Assembly: GCA_017421145.1 (NCBI GenBank)
Contig: JAFOTA010000005.1
Span: forward strand, 1 to 41,811
Length of the DNA: 41,811 nucleotides
Source: Treponema sp.
GTDB lineage: Bacteria > Spirochaetota > Spirochaetia > Treponematales > Treponemataceae
Direction of reading: 5' to 3'
The position numbers were made by a program, and so were the translations under genes. The notes under the pieces were generated by a model. The model searched no databases and had not been told where the DNA came from. It saw nothing but the letters and a program-made list of their open reading frames with translations. Positions 27,213 through 36,116 of the stretch are shown in pieces (within the stretch, counting starts at the first letter, position 1; the number at the start of each line of letters is the position of its first letter).

Positions 27213-27223
27213 GGTAGGGTTTG

Positions 27224-27252
27224 TTGCGAAGATTTGATTTATGGAATATAGT
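27224..27252 (+). promoter_or_regulatory. Plus-strand sigma70 promoter, leaderless spacing
   Basis: TTGCGA (27224-27229), a 17-bp spacer and TATAGT (27247-27252), then 7 nt to the ATG at 27260. The -35 lies only 11 bp from the divergent -35 at 27207-27212, so two polymerases would compete. A GAAGG sits 2 nt before the ATG, too close for a normal ribosome site. Confidence 0.6.
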
Positions 27253-27259
27253 CGAAGGC

Positions 27260-28516
27260 ATGAATCAGTATGCACATATAATTTTAAAGGCGAATGAAGA
27301 GCATGAGATCCACCAGGGATTCCCTTGGGTCTATGACAACGAGATTTTTTCCGCAAAATGGTACGCGGATGACGGCAGCGGGGTAAAGACTACTTCCGTG
27401 GGGGAATCAGGCCTGCGTGACGGCGACATCGTTGAAGTCTACGGCGGAAAGGGGATTTTTCTTGGAACAGGAGTCCTGAACAAAAAATCGAAGATAACGG
27501 TCAGGTTTATTGGACGCGCCCATGCCGACGTGATAATGGCGTCTCCGGATGAGTACTGGAGGAAAGTCATTGCGGATGCGGTGAACATCAGGAAAATTTC
27601 CTTCGGTGAATCTGACAGCTGCCGGCTTGTCTACGGTGAGTCGGATTTTGTTCCGGGGTTTATAGCGGAAAAGTATGTGAGCGGACAGAAAGTGTACCTT
27701 GTGGTTCAGTTCCTTGCGCTTGCATGCGAAAGATTCAGGGACGAAATCATCTCAGCCCTGAAGTCATGCGTCAAGTGCGACGGAATATATGAAAGAAGCG
27801 ATGCGCCGGTGCGTGAAAAAGAGGGGCTTCCGCTTAAATCCGGCTGGATATACAAGAGCGGCCCTGATACCGTCGTCATAACGGAGAATTCCCTCAAGAT
27901 CAACGTGGACATAGCGCACGGGCAGAAGACGGGATATTTCCTTGACCAGAAATTCAACCGCGAGGCGATAAAAAAATATTGCCATGGAAAAAGGGTGCTC
28001 GACACTTTCACCCATACAGGCGCTTTCGGGCTCAATGCAGTGAACGGGGGCGCAAGGGAAGTCATAAGCGCGGACATTTCCCAGGAAGCCGTGGATCTTG
28101 TCAATTCCAACATAGAGCTTAACGGAGCCGGTGGAAAAATGACGGCAGTGTGTGCCGACGTGTTCGACCTGCTCAAAAAATATGAGGCCGAAGGTGAAAA
28201 ATTCGACGTGATAATCCTTGACCCACCTGCATTCACCAAAAGCGCGAAGCTTATCCAGAAGGCATACGGCGGATACAAGGAAATAAACCTGCGTGCCATG
28301 AGGATCTTGAACGAGGGCGGCATACTCGTGACCTGCTCATGCTCTGCGTATTTCGATGAGGTCACTTTCTATTCGATGCTCACGAATGCGGCCATGGACA
28401 GCCACAAGCGCATACAGGTGCTTGAAAAGCGCGGTGCGGCTCCGGATCATCCTCTTCTCATGGGTTATCCTAAGAGCGAGTACCTCAAGTGCGCCGTATG
28501 CAGGGTTCTCGGCTGA
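27260..28516 (+). CDS. RlmI-like SAM-dependent rRNA (cytosine-5) methyltransferase
   Basis: 418 residues. An N-terminal PUA domain (HQGFPWVYDNEI...GDIVEVYGGKGIFLGTG) is followed by a Rossmann methyltransferase: SAM motif VLDTFTHTGAFGLNAVNGGA, the acidic end of strand 2 (ISADIS), catalytic-loop motif ILDPPAFTKSAK, and the CSCSAYF motif with the conserved cysteines. This is the RlmI/YccW family, which methylates a cytosine in 23S rRNA (C1962 in E. coli). The start at 27260 is used because the promoter -10 lies just before it; an upstream in-frame ATG at 27221 would precede the transcription start. miaA follows after 2 bp, forming an RNA-modification operon. Confidence 0.88.
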   Translation: MNQYAHIILKANEEHEIHQGFPWVYDNEIFSAKWYADDGSGVKTTSVGESGLRDGDIVEVYGGKGIFLGTGVLNKKSKITVRFIGRAHADVIMASPDEYWRKVIADAVNIRKISFGESDSCRLVYGESDFVPGFIAEKYVSGQKVYLVVQFLALACERFRDEIISALKSCVKCDGIYERSDAPVREKEGLPLKSGWIYKSGPDTVVITENSLKINVDIAHGQKTGYFLDQKFNREAIKKYCHGKRVLDTFTHTGAFGLNAVNGGAREVISADISQEAVDLVNSNIELNGAGGKMTAVCADVFDLLKKYEAEGEKFDVIILDPPAFTKSAKLIQKAYGGYKEINLRAMRILNEGGILVTCSCSAYFDEVTFYSMLTNAAMDSHKRIQVLEKRGAAPDHPLLMGYPKSEYLKCAVCRVLG

Positions 28517-28518
28517 TC

Positions 28519-29496
28519 ATGGGGGAAAAAATCAACTGCGTGGTTCTTCTGGGCCCTACGGCGGTCGGAAAAACTGCGCTCGGTGTGTCTCTTGCCGTTG
28601 AATACGGATGGGAAATCATTTCAGCCGACAGCCGTCAGGTCTACAAGGGGCTGGACATCGGAAGCGGAAAAGACATTGAGGATTATACCGTAACAAGGAA
28701 ACTTCCGGGAGGCGGCAGCGAAAAATACACCGTTCCGTACCATCTCATAGACGTAGCTACGCTGGATACCGAATACAACGTGTTTGATTTCCAGCAGCAG
28801 TTCTATTCCATCATGAACAGGAACGTGGCTGAAGGAAAGATGACTTTCGTGGTCGGGGGAACCGGCATGTACATTGATTCGGTCCTTCGCTCGTACGATT
28901 TTGTCCCTGTGCCTGAAAATGCTGAGCTGAGGAAGGAGCTTGAAGAAAAATCCCTCGATGAGCTTGATTCCATGCTGCTTTCGATGAAGCCCGACCTTCA
29001 CAACAAAAGCGACCTTCTCCTCCGTGACAGGGTAATACGTGCAATAGAGATAGCGTCTTTCATGAAAAGCCCGGAATGTGATGAGGCAAGGAAAAAGCTT
29101 GAGAAACGCCCTGACGTGAATGCGTTCGTCATAGGCACTACGCTTGAAAGGGATGAGATGCGCTCCAACATAAGGAAAAGGCTTCTGGAGAGGCTTGACC
29201 ACGGCATGATTGAAGAAATAGCCGGCCTGCATGATTCAGGTTATTCATGGGAAAGGCTCGAAAAGCTGGGGCTTGAATACAGGTTCGTGAGCCTGTATCT
29301 TGAAGGAAAAATCGGAAGCCTTGAGGAAATGACGGAGCAGCTGTACCACTCGATCTGTCAGTTTGCGAAAAGGCAGGAAACATGGTTCCGGGGCATGGAG
29401 AGAAAAGGCGTGAAAATCCACTGGCTCCCCCGTGAAAACGACAGGAACGTGAAATTCAGTGCGGCGTCGGAAATGATTTCGGCATTTGTGCGATGA
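28519..29496 (+). CDS. miaA: tRNA dimethylallyltransferase MiaA
   Basis: 325 residues. P-loop GPTAVGKT (12-19), the substrate motif ISADSRQVYKGLDIGSGKD, and the GGTGMYIDSVL motif are all present, followed by the C-terminal tRNA-binding part (QFAKRQETWFRG). It adds the dimethylallyl group to A37 of tRNAs reading UNN codons. The ATG at 28519 lies 2 bp after the RlmI-like stop and has no Shine-Dalgarno, so translation probably depends on coupling; the in-frame ATG at 28489 overlaps the previous gene and is less likely. With mtaB at 14847 the window carries two position-37 modification enzymes. Confidence 0.96.
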   Translation: MGEKINCVVLLGPTAVGKTALGVSLAVEYGWEIISADSRQVYKGLDIGSGKDIEDYTVTRKLPGGGSEKYTVPYHLIDVATLDTEYNVFDFQQQFYSIMNRNVAEGKMTFVVGGTGMYIDSVLRSYDFVPVPENAELRKELEEKSLDELDSMLLSMKPDLHNKSDLLLRDRVIRAIEIASFMKSPECDEARKKLEKRPDVNAFVIGTTLERDEMRSNIRKRLLERLDHGMIEEIAGLHDSGYSWERLEKLGLEYRFVSLYLEGKIGSLEEMTEQLYHSICQFAKRQETWFRGMERKGVKIHWLPRENDRNVKFSAASEMISAFVR

Positions 29497-29540
29497 AAAA
29501 AAAGAACCCTGAAAAATCATTGTTTTCCAAGGTTCTTTGC
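29496..29540 (-). terminator. Terminator between convergent miaA and the small gene, best on minus strand
   Basis: AAAGAACC near 29501-29508 pairs with GGTTCTTT at 29531-29538, with extra A-T pairing inward. The minus strand then has a run of Ts (complement of the A-run at 29496-29503); the plus strand has only a weak T-rich tail. Confidence 0.7.
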
Positions 29541-29556
29541 TTCATTTTCCTTTCCT

Positions 29557-29778
29557 TCAGGCGTTTACGGCCAGTTTGTCCGAAGCGTCGTCAATTTTCA
29601 CTATGTACCCGGTGCGCAGGCAGCTTTCAAAAAGTGCCCTGTGGATATAGGATGTCGTAACGTCTGTGTATCCGTCCTTGTCCCTCGTGATGCGCACCAC
29701 ATATCCGTCCTCCACTTCCTTTATGACGGTCATGCGGTCATTGTGATTCCCGATCGTTTTTAATGTGTAGTTTCCCAT
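29557..29778 (-). CDS. Small conserved-looking hypothetical protein
   Basis: 73 residues with a good AAAGGAG ribosome site 7 nt before the ATG at 29778 and a terminator just downstream, so it is a real gene. The sequence (MGNYTLKTIGNHNDRMTVIKEVEDGYVV...) is predicted as a small beta-rich fold with DGYVVRITRDKDGY. No signal peptide or membrane segment. Function not recognised. Confidence 0.75.
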   Translation of the reverse strand: MGNYTLKTIGNHNDRMTVIKEVEDGYVVRITRDKDGYTDVTTSYIHRALFESCLRTGYIVKIDDASDKLAVNA

Positions 29779-29987
29779 AGTCAGCTCCTTTAAGATTAGG
29801 AAATCCGGTCGTCCGGGGTATCAGCCGATTCCTTGTTCCAATTGCCGGATGCATTGGCAGCATGGGAGTCCGGTTCATGCACTTGGATTTTCCGTGTTTT
29901 TCCTATAACCTTTTTTGAGCGGACAGCTTTTGCCACCCAAACTCTGTCTATATTTTCGGAATTTAGGCACGGAGGTTTAGGAATTTT

Positions 29988-30791
29988 ATGCTTGGCCGTG
30001 AGGAGGAAGATGCCTTGGATTTTTTTGATTCCCACTTTCATTTGGTGCAATACATGCGCAAAAAGGGCATTGTCTCCCTTGAACCAGGTTCTGAGGCAGA
30101 ACCAGGTTCTGCACGAAAAATAAGCGGATGCACATGTGCGCTGGATGAGGATGAATTCATTGAAATGGAAGCTGCGTCGGTTTCATGCGGAAGTATTTTA
30201 CTTTCGTTCGGCATACATCCTGAGAATCCTGATGAAAAAAAACTTCCTTTTGTTGAAAAGCTCCTTGCCCGGAAGCGGATTTCTGCGGTGGGTGAGATAG
30301 GGTTCGATTTTTGGAACGGCAGGGAAGGGGCTGCGGCTCAGGAAAAAATCTGGTCGGAATGCCTTGACATGGCTCTCCAGTACGGGGTTCCGGTCATAAT
30401 CCACAACAGGAAGGCACTTGACATGATGTACAGGTATGCGCGTAAGCTTTCTGATCTTCCTTCGGTCATGTTCCATGCGTTTCCATTTGGTCTTAGGGAA
30501 GCTGAATCCCTCCTTTCCAAAGGGATAAATGCATATTTTTCGTTCGGAAAAAATCTTCTGAAGGGCGGGATAAGGTGCAGGGAGTGCGTCGAAAGTCTTC
30601 CGCTTGAAAGAATCTTTCTTGAAACGGACGCTCCTTTTCAGGCTTCCTATGGCATGCCTTTGACGGAGGTTTCGGAGATTGAGGACGTTTACCGTAAGGC
30701 TTCGTTCCTGCGCGGCATGGATGAAAAAAGCTTTGCGGAATCAATTGCGTCCAATGCACAGGCTTTTTTTCCCGGAATCTGCCGTTCGTGA
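29988..30791 (+). CDS. TatD-family metal-dependent hydrolase
   Basis: 267 residues. Metal ligands of the TatD DNase family are visible: DSHFHL near the N-terminus, GEIGFDFW (Glu), VIIHNRKA (His), MFHAF (His) and the final ETDAP (Asp). The family acts as a 3'-5' exonuclease or DNase with divalent metals. It is cytosolic. GGAGG and TAGGAA lie upstream of the ATG at 29988. The N-terminal region has an insertion with a tandem hexamer-like repeat in the DNA (GAACCAGGTTCT at 30080-30091 and again at 30100-30111), giving a short duplicated EPGS segment. The gene ends 11 bp before the convergent Hpt gene with no terminator seen. Confidence 0.85.
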   Translation: MLGREEEDALDFFDSHFHLVQYMRKKGIVSLEPGSEAEPGSARKISGCTCALDEDEFIEMEAASVSCGSILLSFGIHPENPDEKKLPFVEKLLARKRISAVGEIGFDFWNGREGAAAQEKIWSECLDMALQYGVPVIIHNRKALDMMYRYARKLSDLPSVMFHAFPFGLREAESLLSKGINAYFSFGKNLLKGGIRCRECVESLPLERIFLETDAPFQASYGMPLTEVSEIEDVYRKASFLRGMDEKSFAESIASNAQAFFPGICRS

Positions 30792-30802
30792 CAATGGCTT
30801 CA

Positions 30803-31159
30803 TCATTTTTCTTCTTCTATTGATTCGAATTCCTTTTTCATTGCGTCCACTGCGGTCCTGTAGGATTCTATGAACGCCTTGTTCAGCTGCTCTATGCTGC
30901 CTTGTGCGCGTCCCCTGAGGACATCCTCAAGATTCTGGCCTGCTTCTGCAAGAACTTCCGCCCCAAGCTGCCTTGCCGCTCCCTTGAAGTAGTGCACGTA
31001 TTTTGCGGCTTCCGTAGTGTCTTCTGCCTTTTCAAGCTCTGATAGCTTCTTTTCGTCCAGCACCTTGTCATTTATGTATGATTCCAGCAGGATCCTGTAG
31101 AGCGACATGTCGTTGTCGACCATTTCTTTTGCCGCCGCCGTGTTCAGTATCTGCATCAT
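30803..31159 (-). CDS. Stand-alone histidine phosphotransfer (Hpt) domain protein
   Basis: 118 residues making a single helical Hpt domain: the phospho-accepting His is H56 in YVHYFKGAARQLGA, matching the HxxKGxAxxLGA consensus, with flanking helices predicted from the rest. Hpt proteins relay phosphate between receiver domains in phosphorelays. No kinase or receiver gene is adjacent, so it is an orphan relay component. GGAAGG precedes the ATG at 31159. Divergent from the signal peptidase gene. Confidence 0.82.
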   Translation of the reverse strand: MMQILNTAAAKEMVDNDMSLYRILLESYINDKVLDEKKLSELEKAEDTTEAAKYVHYFKGAARQLGAEVLAEAGQNLEDVLRGRAQGSIEQLNKAFIESYRTAVDAMKKEFESIEEEK

Positions 31160-31272
31160 TTTACCTTCCTAAGCTAAAAATGTTCAAAAAGTATATTCTA
31201 TTATTTATTTTTTTGCTATATTTTATCCTGTGGGATTTTTCGTCCCTCAATTTATTTTCCTTTGGGGGATTT

Positions 31273-33057
31273 ATGAAAAAGCTGAAAATCTATATTTATC
31301 TCAATCTTGCGCTTGCCGCGGTTTTTTCATTCCTGTGCATTTCTTTTCATAAGGACGTTTCGTTCCTTGCTTTTCCGCTTGCCCTGGTCTTTACGGCGGC
31401 ACTTTTCTATGTTTCCGTCATAATGCTTTTCAAAAAGAACGAGGTCAAGCATGTGGGCATGGTAAGGCGCTTTTTCCAGTATGAGCCTTTCGTGTTCATT
31501 TCCGCGTTCGTGATTCAGCGTGCAGGTGAAAACGCTTGCCCGTATGCGCTTGATCTTGCCGCCGCATTGATATGGGTCTTGATAACCGTCCTTTCGTTTA
31601 TGATACAGTTCGTGCTTTCGGAAAAGAGGGTTGCGAAAATCAGCCCGGAATGGAAGGAATATTTCGATGCAAACCCGAAGAAAGTCTATCATGGTCTCCG
31701 CCGCGTGGGCATTGAGGTCGCCGAGTGGGTCGATGCACTGGTTCAGGCAGCGTTCATGATCGTTCTCCTCAATATTTTCGTGTTCCAGCTCTATGAGATT
31801 CCGTCAGAATCCATGGTTTCCACTTTTTTGATCGGTGACAGGGTTGCGGTCGGAAAAACTTTTGCAGGGCCTAAATTCCCCCTGAGCGACGTAGGCATCC
31901 CTTACATAAACAAGTATAAGCGCGGTGACATAGTGGTTTTCAGAAATCCCCACTATTCGAACGACAGGAAAAACGAAGTGAAGACATTCCTTTCGCAGTT
32001 CGTGTACATGCTCACCCTCACGCTGGTGAAGTCCAACGTCGATGAAAACGGCGTCATGAAGGCTGATCCTCTTGTAAAGCGTGTGGTCGGTCTTCCCGGA
32101 GAACAGCTTTTGCTCATGGACGGAAACCTCTATTCAAGGACAAAGGATTCTGATTTCAAGCTGATTGACGATGACAACGGATGGGCCGTATGGAACCTGA
32201 ATGCGCTTCCTGATTCAGTGAAGAAAAAGGTGCGCGATTTCCCTGTTTCCCAGGATGTCTATGACGATACTCTCCTGACCGAGCATGAGAGGCGTGACCT
32301 TGACCTTGAATCCGTAAAGCTTGAATGCATGTCCCTTTCTGACAGGTTCGACAAGCTTGCGGTAGGCTCTCCTGATGCGGACGGAAAGGATCTTATAAAG
32401 CAGGATGACCTTCTTGCATACACGCTCATGACCACCACTTCAAAGAGCATCCTGAAGCTTCTCACTGCTGACGGAGGATCCTCATGGTTCAGGCACTACA
32501 TGAACGACTGGTACGAGGGGCTTGGGGATCTCAGGGGCTATACCGAAAACGGAACGGTCACTGGAAAGCATCTTGTTGGCGGAGACCTTTACACCGACTC
32601 TCTTTTCAGGCTCAACCTGATGTTCAAGCTCACCCTTGGCCGCATAATAGTAAGGAGCGGGGAGCTTCTTTCAGACAACGCCGACGACATCGCTTGGAGC
32701 ACCGATTCATACCGCAACGGACAGATTCAGGTTCTCCAGAGGCTCATAACCTACATAACGTTCATGGATCAGAGAAACATGGGGCTTTTCCCTGCAAACG
32801 ATGATTCGGGAAATCCGTCGTACATCCCGGAGGACTGCTATTTCATGATGGGAGACAACCGCTACAATTCCGCGGACATGAGGCACAGCTACGAGTCCAC
32901 ATGCGTTCCGCTCTACAAAGGCGATGAATATTCAGTGACTTATTATACCAACCTTGCGCCGCAGTACGTGAACAAAAACCGCATACTCGGAAAAGCAAGC
33001 CTGAGGATTTGGCCGCTCAACAGGTTCGGCAATCCCGGAAAGAAAACTTCAAGATAA
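31273..33057 (+). CDS. lepB: Signal peptidase I with extra membrane segments and a large insertion
   Basis: The start at 31273 follows a clear GGGGGA ribosome site; an ATG at 31180 lacks one. The 594-residue protein has several hydrophobic N-terminal segments (about 5-25, 31-54, 70-112, 158-173), then the catalytic domain: Ser180 in PSESM, Lys269 in LVKRVVGLPGE, and Box E GDNRYNSADMR at about 527-537. It cleaves signal peptides of exported proteins at the outer face of the inner membrane. Between the LPGE motif and Box E lies about 215 residues of mainly helical, charged sequence (about 290-505), far larger than the usual cap domain. Bacterial type I peptidases are typically 180-350 residues. 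Activity is likely since the Ser/Lys dyad is intact. Confidence 0.9.
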   Translation: MKKLKIYIYLNLALAAVFSFLCISFHKDVSFLAFPLALVFTAALFYVSVIMLFKKNEVKHVGMVRRFFQYEPFVFISAFVIQRAGENACPYALDLAAALIWVLITVLSFMIQFVLSEKRVAKISPEWKEYFDANPKKVYHGLRRVGIEVAEWVDALVQAAFMIVLLNIFVFQLYEIPSESMVSTFLIGDRVAVGKTFAGPKFPLSDVGIPYINKYKRGDIVVFRNPHYSNDRKNEVKTFLSQFVYMLTLTLVKSNVDENGVMKADPLVKRVVGLPGEQLLLMDGNLYSRTKDSDFKLIDDDNGWAVWNLNALPDSVKKKVRDFPVSQDVYDDTLLTEHERRDLDLESVKLECMSLSDRFDKLAVGSPDADGKDLIKQDDLLAYTLMTTTSKSILKLLTADGGSSWFRHYMNDWYEGLGDLRGYTENGTVTGKHLVGGDLYTDSLFRLNLMFKLTLGRIIVRSGELLSDNADDIAWSTDSYRNGQIQVLQRLITYITFMDQRNMGLFPANDDSGNPSYIPEDCYFMMGDNRYNSADMRHSYESTCVPLYKGDEYSVTYYTNLAPQYVNKNRILGKASLRIWPLNRFGNPGKKTSR

Positions 33058-33106
33058 TGCGTTATCGTTATGAAGAAGCTTAAAAAAGCTGCTTAAAATA
33101 TGGAAA

Positions 33107-33142
33107 GCCCCGGAAATGCTTGCTTGCACCTCCGGGGTTTTT
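33107..33142 (+). terminator. Terminator after the signal peptidase gene
   Basis: CCCCGGA (33108-33114) pairs with TCCGGGG (33131-33137), followed by five Ts. It lies between convergent lepB and secA; the minus strand has only a weak T tract. Confidence 0.8.
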
Positions 33143-33179
33143 ATTTGAATTACAGTTTGTTCGTCCGGTCAGTTTTTTA

Positions 33180-35975
33180 TCAGCCGTTCCTTCCGTGGCA
33201 GAGCTTGTATTTCTTTCCGCTTCCGCATGGGCAAGGATCGTTCCTTCCGACTTTTGGAACCGTGCGCATCACTGTGACCGACTGTCCCTGCCTTCCTGAT
33301 TTCATTCCCGTATTTGCCGCACCCTGCTGTGCCTGCCTTGCGTTGAATGCCTGCTGAGCCTGCTGTGAAGGTGAGATTGCTGATCCTGCGTCCTCATGCT
33401 TTGCGTTCATCTGCATCATCTGCTGCGGAGGCCTGCGTGTTTCTGCACCCGGCTGGAGCTGGATCTTCACCTTGAAAATCCTGCTTTCAACAGATTTCCT
33501 TATTGAATCGAGCATCACGTCGAACTGGTCGAAACCGTCGTTCTTGTATTCCGTGAGCGGGTTCTTGCTTCCGTATGAGCGCAGGTGAACGGCTTCGCGG
33601 AGACCGTCAAGGTACTCAAGCTGGTCGAGCCACTTCTTGTCTATCATCTGTATGTACTGGTAGCGGATGAACATGTTGAAATTCGGCTTTCCTACAAGAA
33701 GCTCCTTTTGCGTTATGTCGTTCTGGAGTATTGCGTCCACGCTTTCTTCGTTGAGCTGGTCGATCGGAACCGTCTGCCCGAAAGTTTCTCTGATGCGGTC
33801 GATCAGTGCGCTCTGTGAGTTTCCGTTCTTCTTAGTATGCTTGTATTCATCGAAGATTTCTGCAACAGTTTCCTTTGCGTTGTTGATTACGCGCGTGCTG
33901 AGATCTTCGTCCTCAAGGATTCCGTCCCTCTGCTGATAGATGAAATTCCTCTGCTGGTTCAGAACGTCGTCATAGTCAAGGAGGTTCTTTCTGATTTCGA
34001 AGTTCCTTGCCTCAACCTTCTTCTGTGCCTTTTTGATTGCCTTGTTGAGCATTCCGTGCTCTATAGGGCCTTCACCCGGTTTCATTCCTATGGCCGACAT
34101 GATTTTTTTCATGCGTTCACCGCCGAAAAGCCTCATGAGGTCATCGTCCATTGAGATGTAGAATTTGCTGCGTCCCGGATCTCCCTGACGTCCTGAGCGT
34201 CCTCTGAGCTGGTTGTCGATGCGCCGGCTTTCATGGCGTTCCGAACCGATTACGTAAAGTCCGCCGAGGCTCTTGACTTCCTCATAGTCCTTTTTCCACT
34301 GCTCCTTTTCTATTTCAAGGGCTGCATCCAGCTGTTCCTGCGTGGCCTGTGATCCGGCTCTTTTCCTTGCCCTCATTTCCGGGCTTCCTCCGAGCTTGAT
34401 GTCCGTACCGCGTCCTGCCATGTTGGTTGCAACTGTCACCGCACCTTTTGCGCCTGCTTCCGCAATGATCGTTGCTTCACGCGCATGGTTCTTTGCGTTG
34501 AGCACTTCATGCCTTATTCCGCGGCGGGTAAGGAGTGATGAAAGATATTCTGACTTTTCTACCGAAACGGTACCGACGAGCACAGGCTGTCCTTTTTTGT
34601 GCGTCTCTTCTATTTCCTTTACGATTGCGTTCCATTTGTCGCTTTCGATAAGATAAACCTCATCGTTTTCGTCTTTCCTTGCCACAGGCTTGTTTGTCGG
34701 GATTGCAACCACGTCAAGCTTGTATATTTTGCTGAATTCGACTGCTTCCGTTGCGGCAGTACCGGTCATTCCTGAAAGCTTCGTGTACATCCTGAAGAAA
34801 TTCTGGAACGTGATCGTTGCGAGAGTCCTGTTCCTCTGTGCGATCTTCAGGTGTTCCTTTGCTTCGATTGCCTGGTGAAGACCGTCTCCGTAGCGCCTTC
34901 CTTCAAGTATGCGTCCTGTGAATTCATCGACGATCTGAACCTGGCCGTCCTTTACGACATAGTCCACGTCCGGGTGGTAGAGCACATGCGCGCGGATTGC
35001 CTGGGTGAAGTAATGCACGTATTCGAAGTTCTGCTCGTCAAAAACGGTTGAATCTGCTGAAATAAGGTTGTGCTTGTGGAGTATGTCGTTGATTTTGTTC
35101 ATACCCTTGTTGGTGAACGAAATCCTCTTGCTCTTTTCATCGACCTTGTATTCTCCCGGCAGTGCTTCACGTGCTTCAGGCGTAAGCTCCACTTCATCAG
35201 GATAGTCTCCGGTTTTAGGATCCTTTTCCATTTCGGAGAACTGATCCACGTATTTGTCGACCTCATGGTACTTGAACGTGTCGTCCTCACCCTGTCCTGA
35301 GATGATGAGAGGAGTCCTTGCTTCGTCTATGAGGATCGAGTCAATTTCATCGACGATACAGAAGTTGAAGCCCCTCTGGACCTTGCGGTTTATGTCGATC
35401 TGCATGTTGTCGCGGAGGTAGTCGAATCCCAGCTCGTTGTTCGTTCCGTAGGTGATGTCGCAGTTGTATGCTGCGCGCCTTGCTTCGTTGTCCATGCTGC
35501 TGAGTATGCATCCGACCGTCTGACCGAGGAATTTGTATACGCGTCCCATCCATTCCGAGTCGCGTTCTGCAAGGTAGTCGTTGACCGTTACGATGTGCAC
35601 GCCTTTTCCTGAAAGCGAGTTGAGGTATGCGGCCGCAACGCACATGAGGGTCTTTCCTTCACCGGTTTTCATTTCGGTTATGCGTCCTGAATGGAGCACG
35701 AGTGAACCCATGAGCTGCACCGGGTATGCGCGTTCACCCAAAACACGGTATGCTGCTTCCCTTGCAAGTGCGAAAGCTTCCGGCAGGATGTCATCAAGGG
35801 TTTCTCCCTTTGCGAGCCTGTCCTTGAAAATCTGGGTCTGCTGAGGGAATTCCTCATCCTTGAAAGACTGCGCCCAGCTCTCTTTTTCTTCAATCTTTGC
35901 AATAACAGGCTTGAGTGCCTTTACATCGCGCTCGTTCTGGGAACCAAAAAAGAATGTCAATACTTTATCAAACAT
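33180..35975 (-). CDS. secA: Preprotein translocase ATPase SecA
   Basis: 931 residues. Walker [13 protein letters not shown]-like box [15 protein letters not shown], helicase motifs ([22 protein letters not shown]), a wing/scaffold region, and the C-terminal zinc-binding SEC-C motif ([14 protein letters not shown]). SecA drives secretion through SecYEG. The N-terminus [17 protein letters not shown] fits the family. No Shine-Dalgarno lies within 20 nt of the ATG; an AGGAGG is about 40 nt upstream in a leader of about 77 nt predicted from the promoter at 36060-36088, so initiation may involve leader folding. Convergent with lepB, both belonging to the export pathway. Confidence 0.97.
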   Translation of the reverse strand: MFDKVLTFFFGSQNERDVKALKPVIAKIEEKESWAQSFKDEEFPQQTQIFKDRLAKGETLDDILPEAFALAREAAYRVLGERAYPVQLMGSLVLHSGRITEMKTGEGKTLMCVAAAYLNSLSGKGVHIVTVNDYLAERDSEWMGRVYKFLGQTVGCILSSMDNEARRAAYNCDITYGTNNELGFDYLRDNMQIDINRKVQRGFNFCIVDEIDSILIDEARTPLIISGQGEDDTFKYHEVDKYVDQFSEMEKDPKTGDYPDEVELTPEAREALPGEYKVDEKSKRISFTNKGMNKINDILHKHNLISADSTVFDEQNFEYVHYFTQAIRAHVLYHPDVDYVVKDGQVQIVDEFTGRILEGRRYGDGLHQAIEAKEHLKIAQRNRTLATITFQNFFRMYTKLSGMTGTAATEAVEFSKIYKLDVVAIPTNKPVARKDENDEVYLIESDKWNAIVKEIEETHKKGQPVLVGTVSVEKSEYLSSLLTRRGIRHEVLNAKNHAREATIIAEAGAKGAVTVATNMAGRGTDIKLGGSPEMRARKRAGSQATQEQLDAALEIEKEQWKKDYEEVKSLGGLYVIGSERHESRRIDNQLRGRSGRQGDPGRSKFYISMDDDLMRLFGGERMKKIMSAIGMKPGEGPIEHGMLNKAIKKAQKKVEARNFEIRKNLLDYDDVLNQQRNFIYQQRDGILEDEDLSTRVINNAKETVAEIFDEYKHTKKNGNSQSALIDRIRETFGQTVPIDQLNEESVDAILQNDITQKELLVGKPNFNMFIRYQYIQMIDKKWLDQLEYLDGLREAVHLRSYGSKNPLTEYKNDGFDQFDVMLDSIRKSVESRIFKVKIQLQPGAETRRPPQQMMQMNAKHEDAGSAISPSQQAQQAFNARQAQQGAANTGMKSGRQGQSVTVMRTVPKVGRNDPCPCGSGKKYKLCHGRNG

Positions 35976-36059
35976 AAACGAATCGAGACGGCCTAATCAG
36001 TTTGTGACCGTTCCTCCTGAGAAATTTGGGAACATCCGCACGGGAAAATCCCTTATAAC

Positions 36060-36088
36060 AATATATTGAATTTTCTTTTAATTGACAA
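36060..36088 (-). promoter_or_regulatory. secA promoter overlapping the divergent promoter
   Basis: On the minus strand: TTGTCA (36088-36083), a 17-bp spacer and TATATT (36065-36060). Its -35 shares five base pairs with the -35 of the plus-strand promoter at 36082-36110. Confidence 0.75.
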
Positions 36089-36110
36089 TATAAACTTTAT
36101 TCTTTATTCT
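36082..36110 (+). promoter_or_regulatory. Promoter of the NHL-like lipoprotein gene, leaderless spacing
   Basis: Perfect TTGACA (36082-36087), a 17-bp spacer and TATTCT (36105-36110), followed by 6 nt and the ATG at 36117. The -35 overlaps the secA -35 on the opposite strand. Confidence 0.8.
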
Positions 36111-36116
36111 GTTCCT

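Noticed and set aside
29796..30050. 84-residue minus-strand frame upstream of the small gene
   Set aside because: It overlaps tatD, lacks a ribosome site and resembles a shadow frame.
31180..31272. Earlier start for signal peptidase I
   Set aside because: The extra hydrophobic residues are plausible, but there is no ribosome site, whereas GGGGGA sits correctly before 31273.
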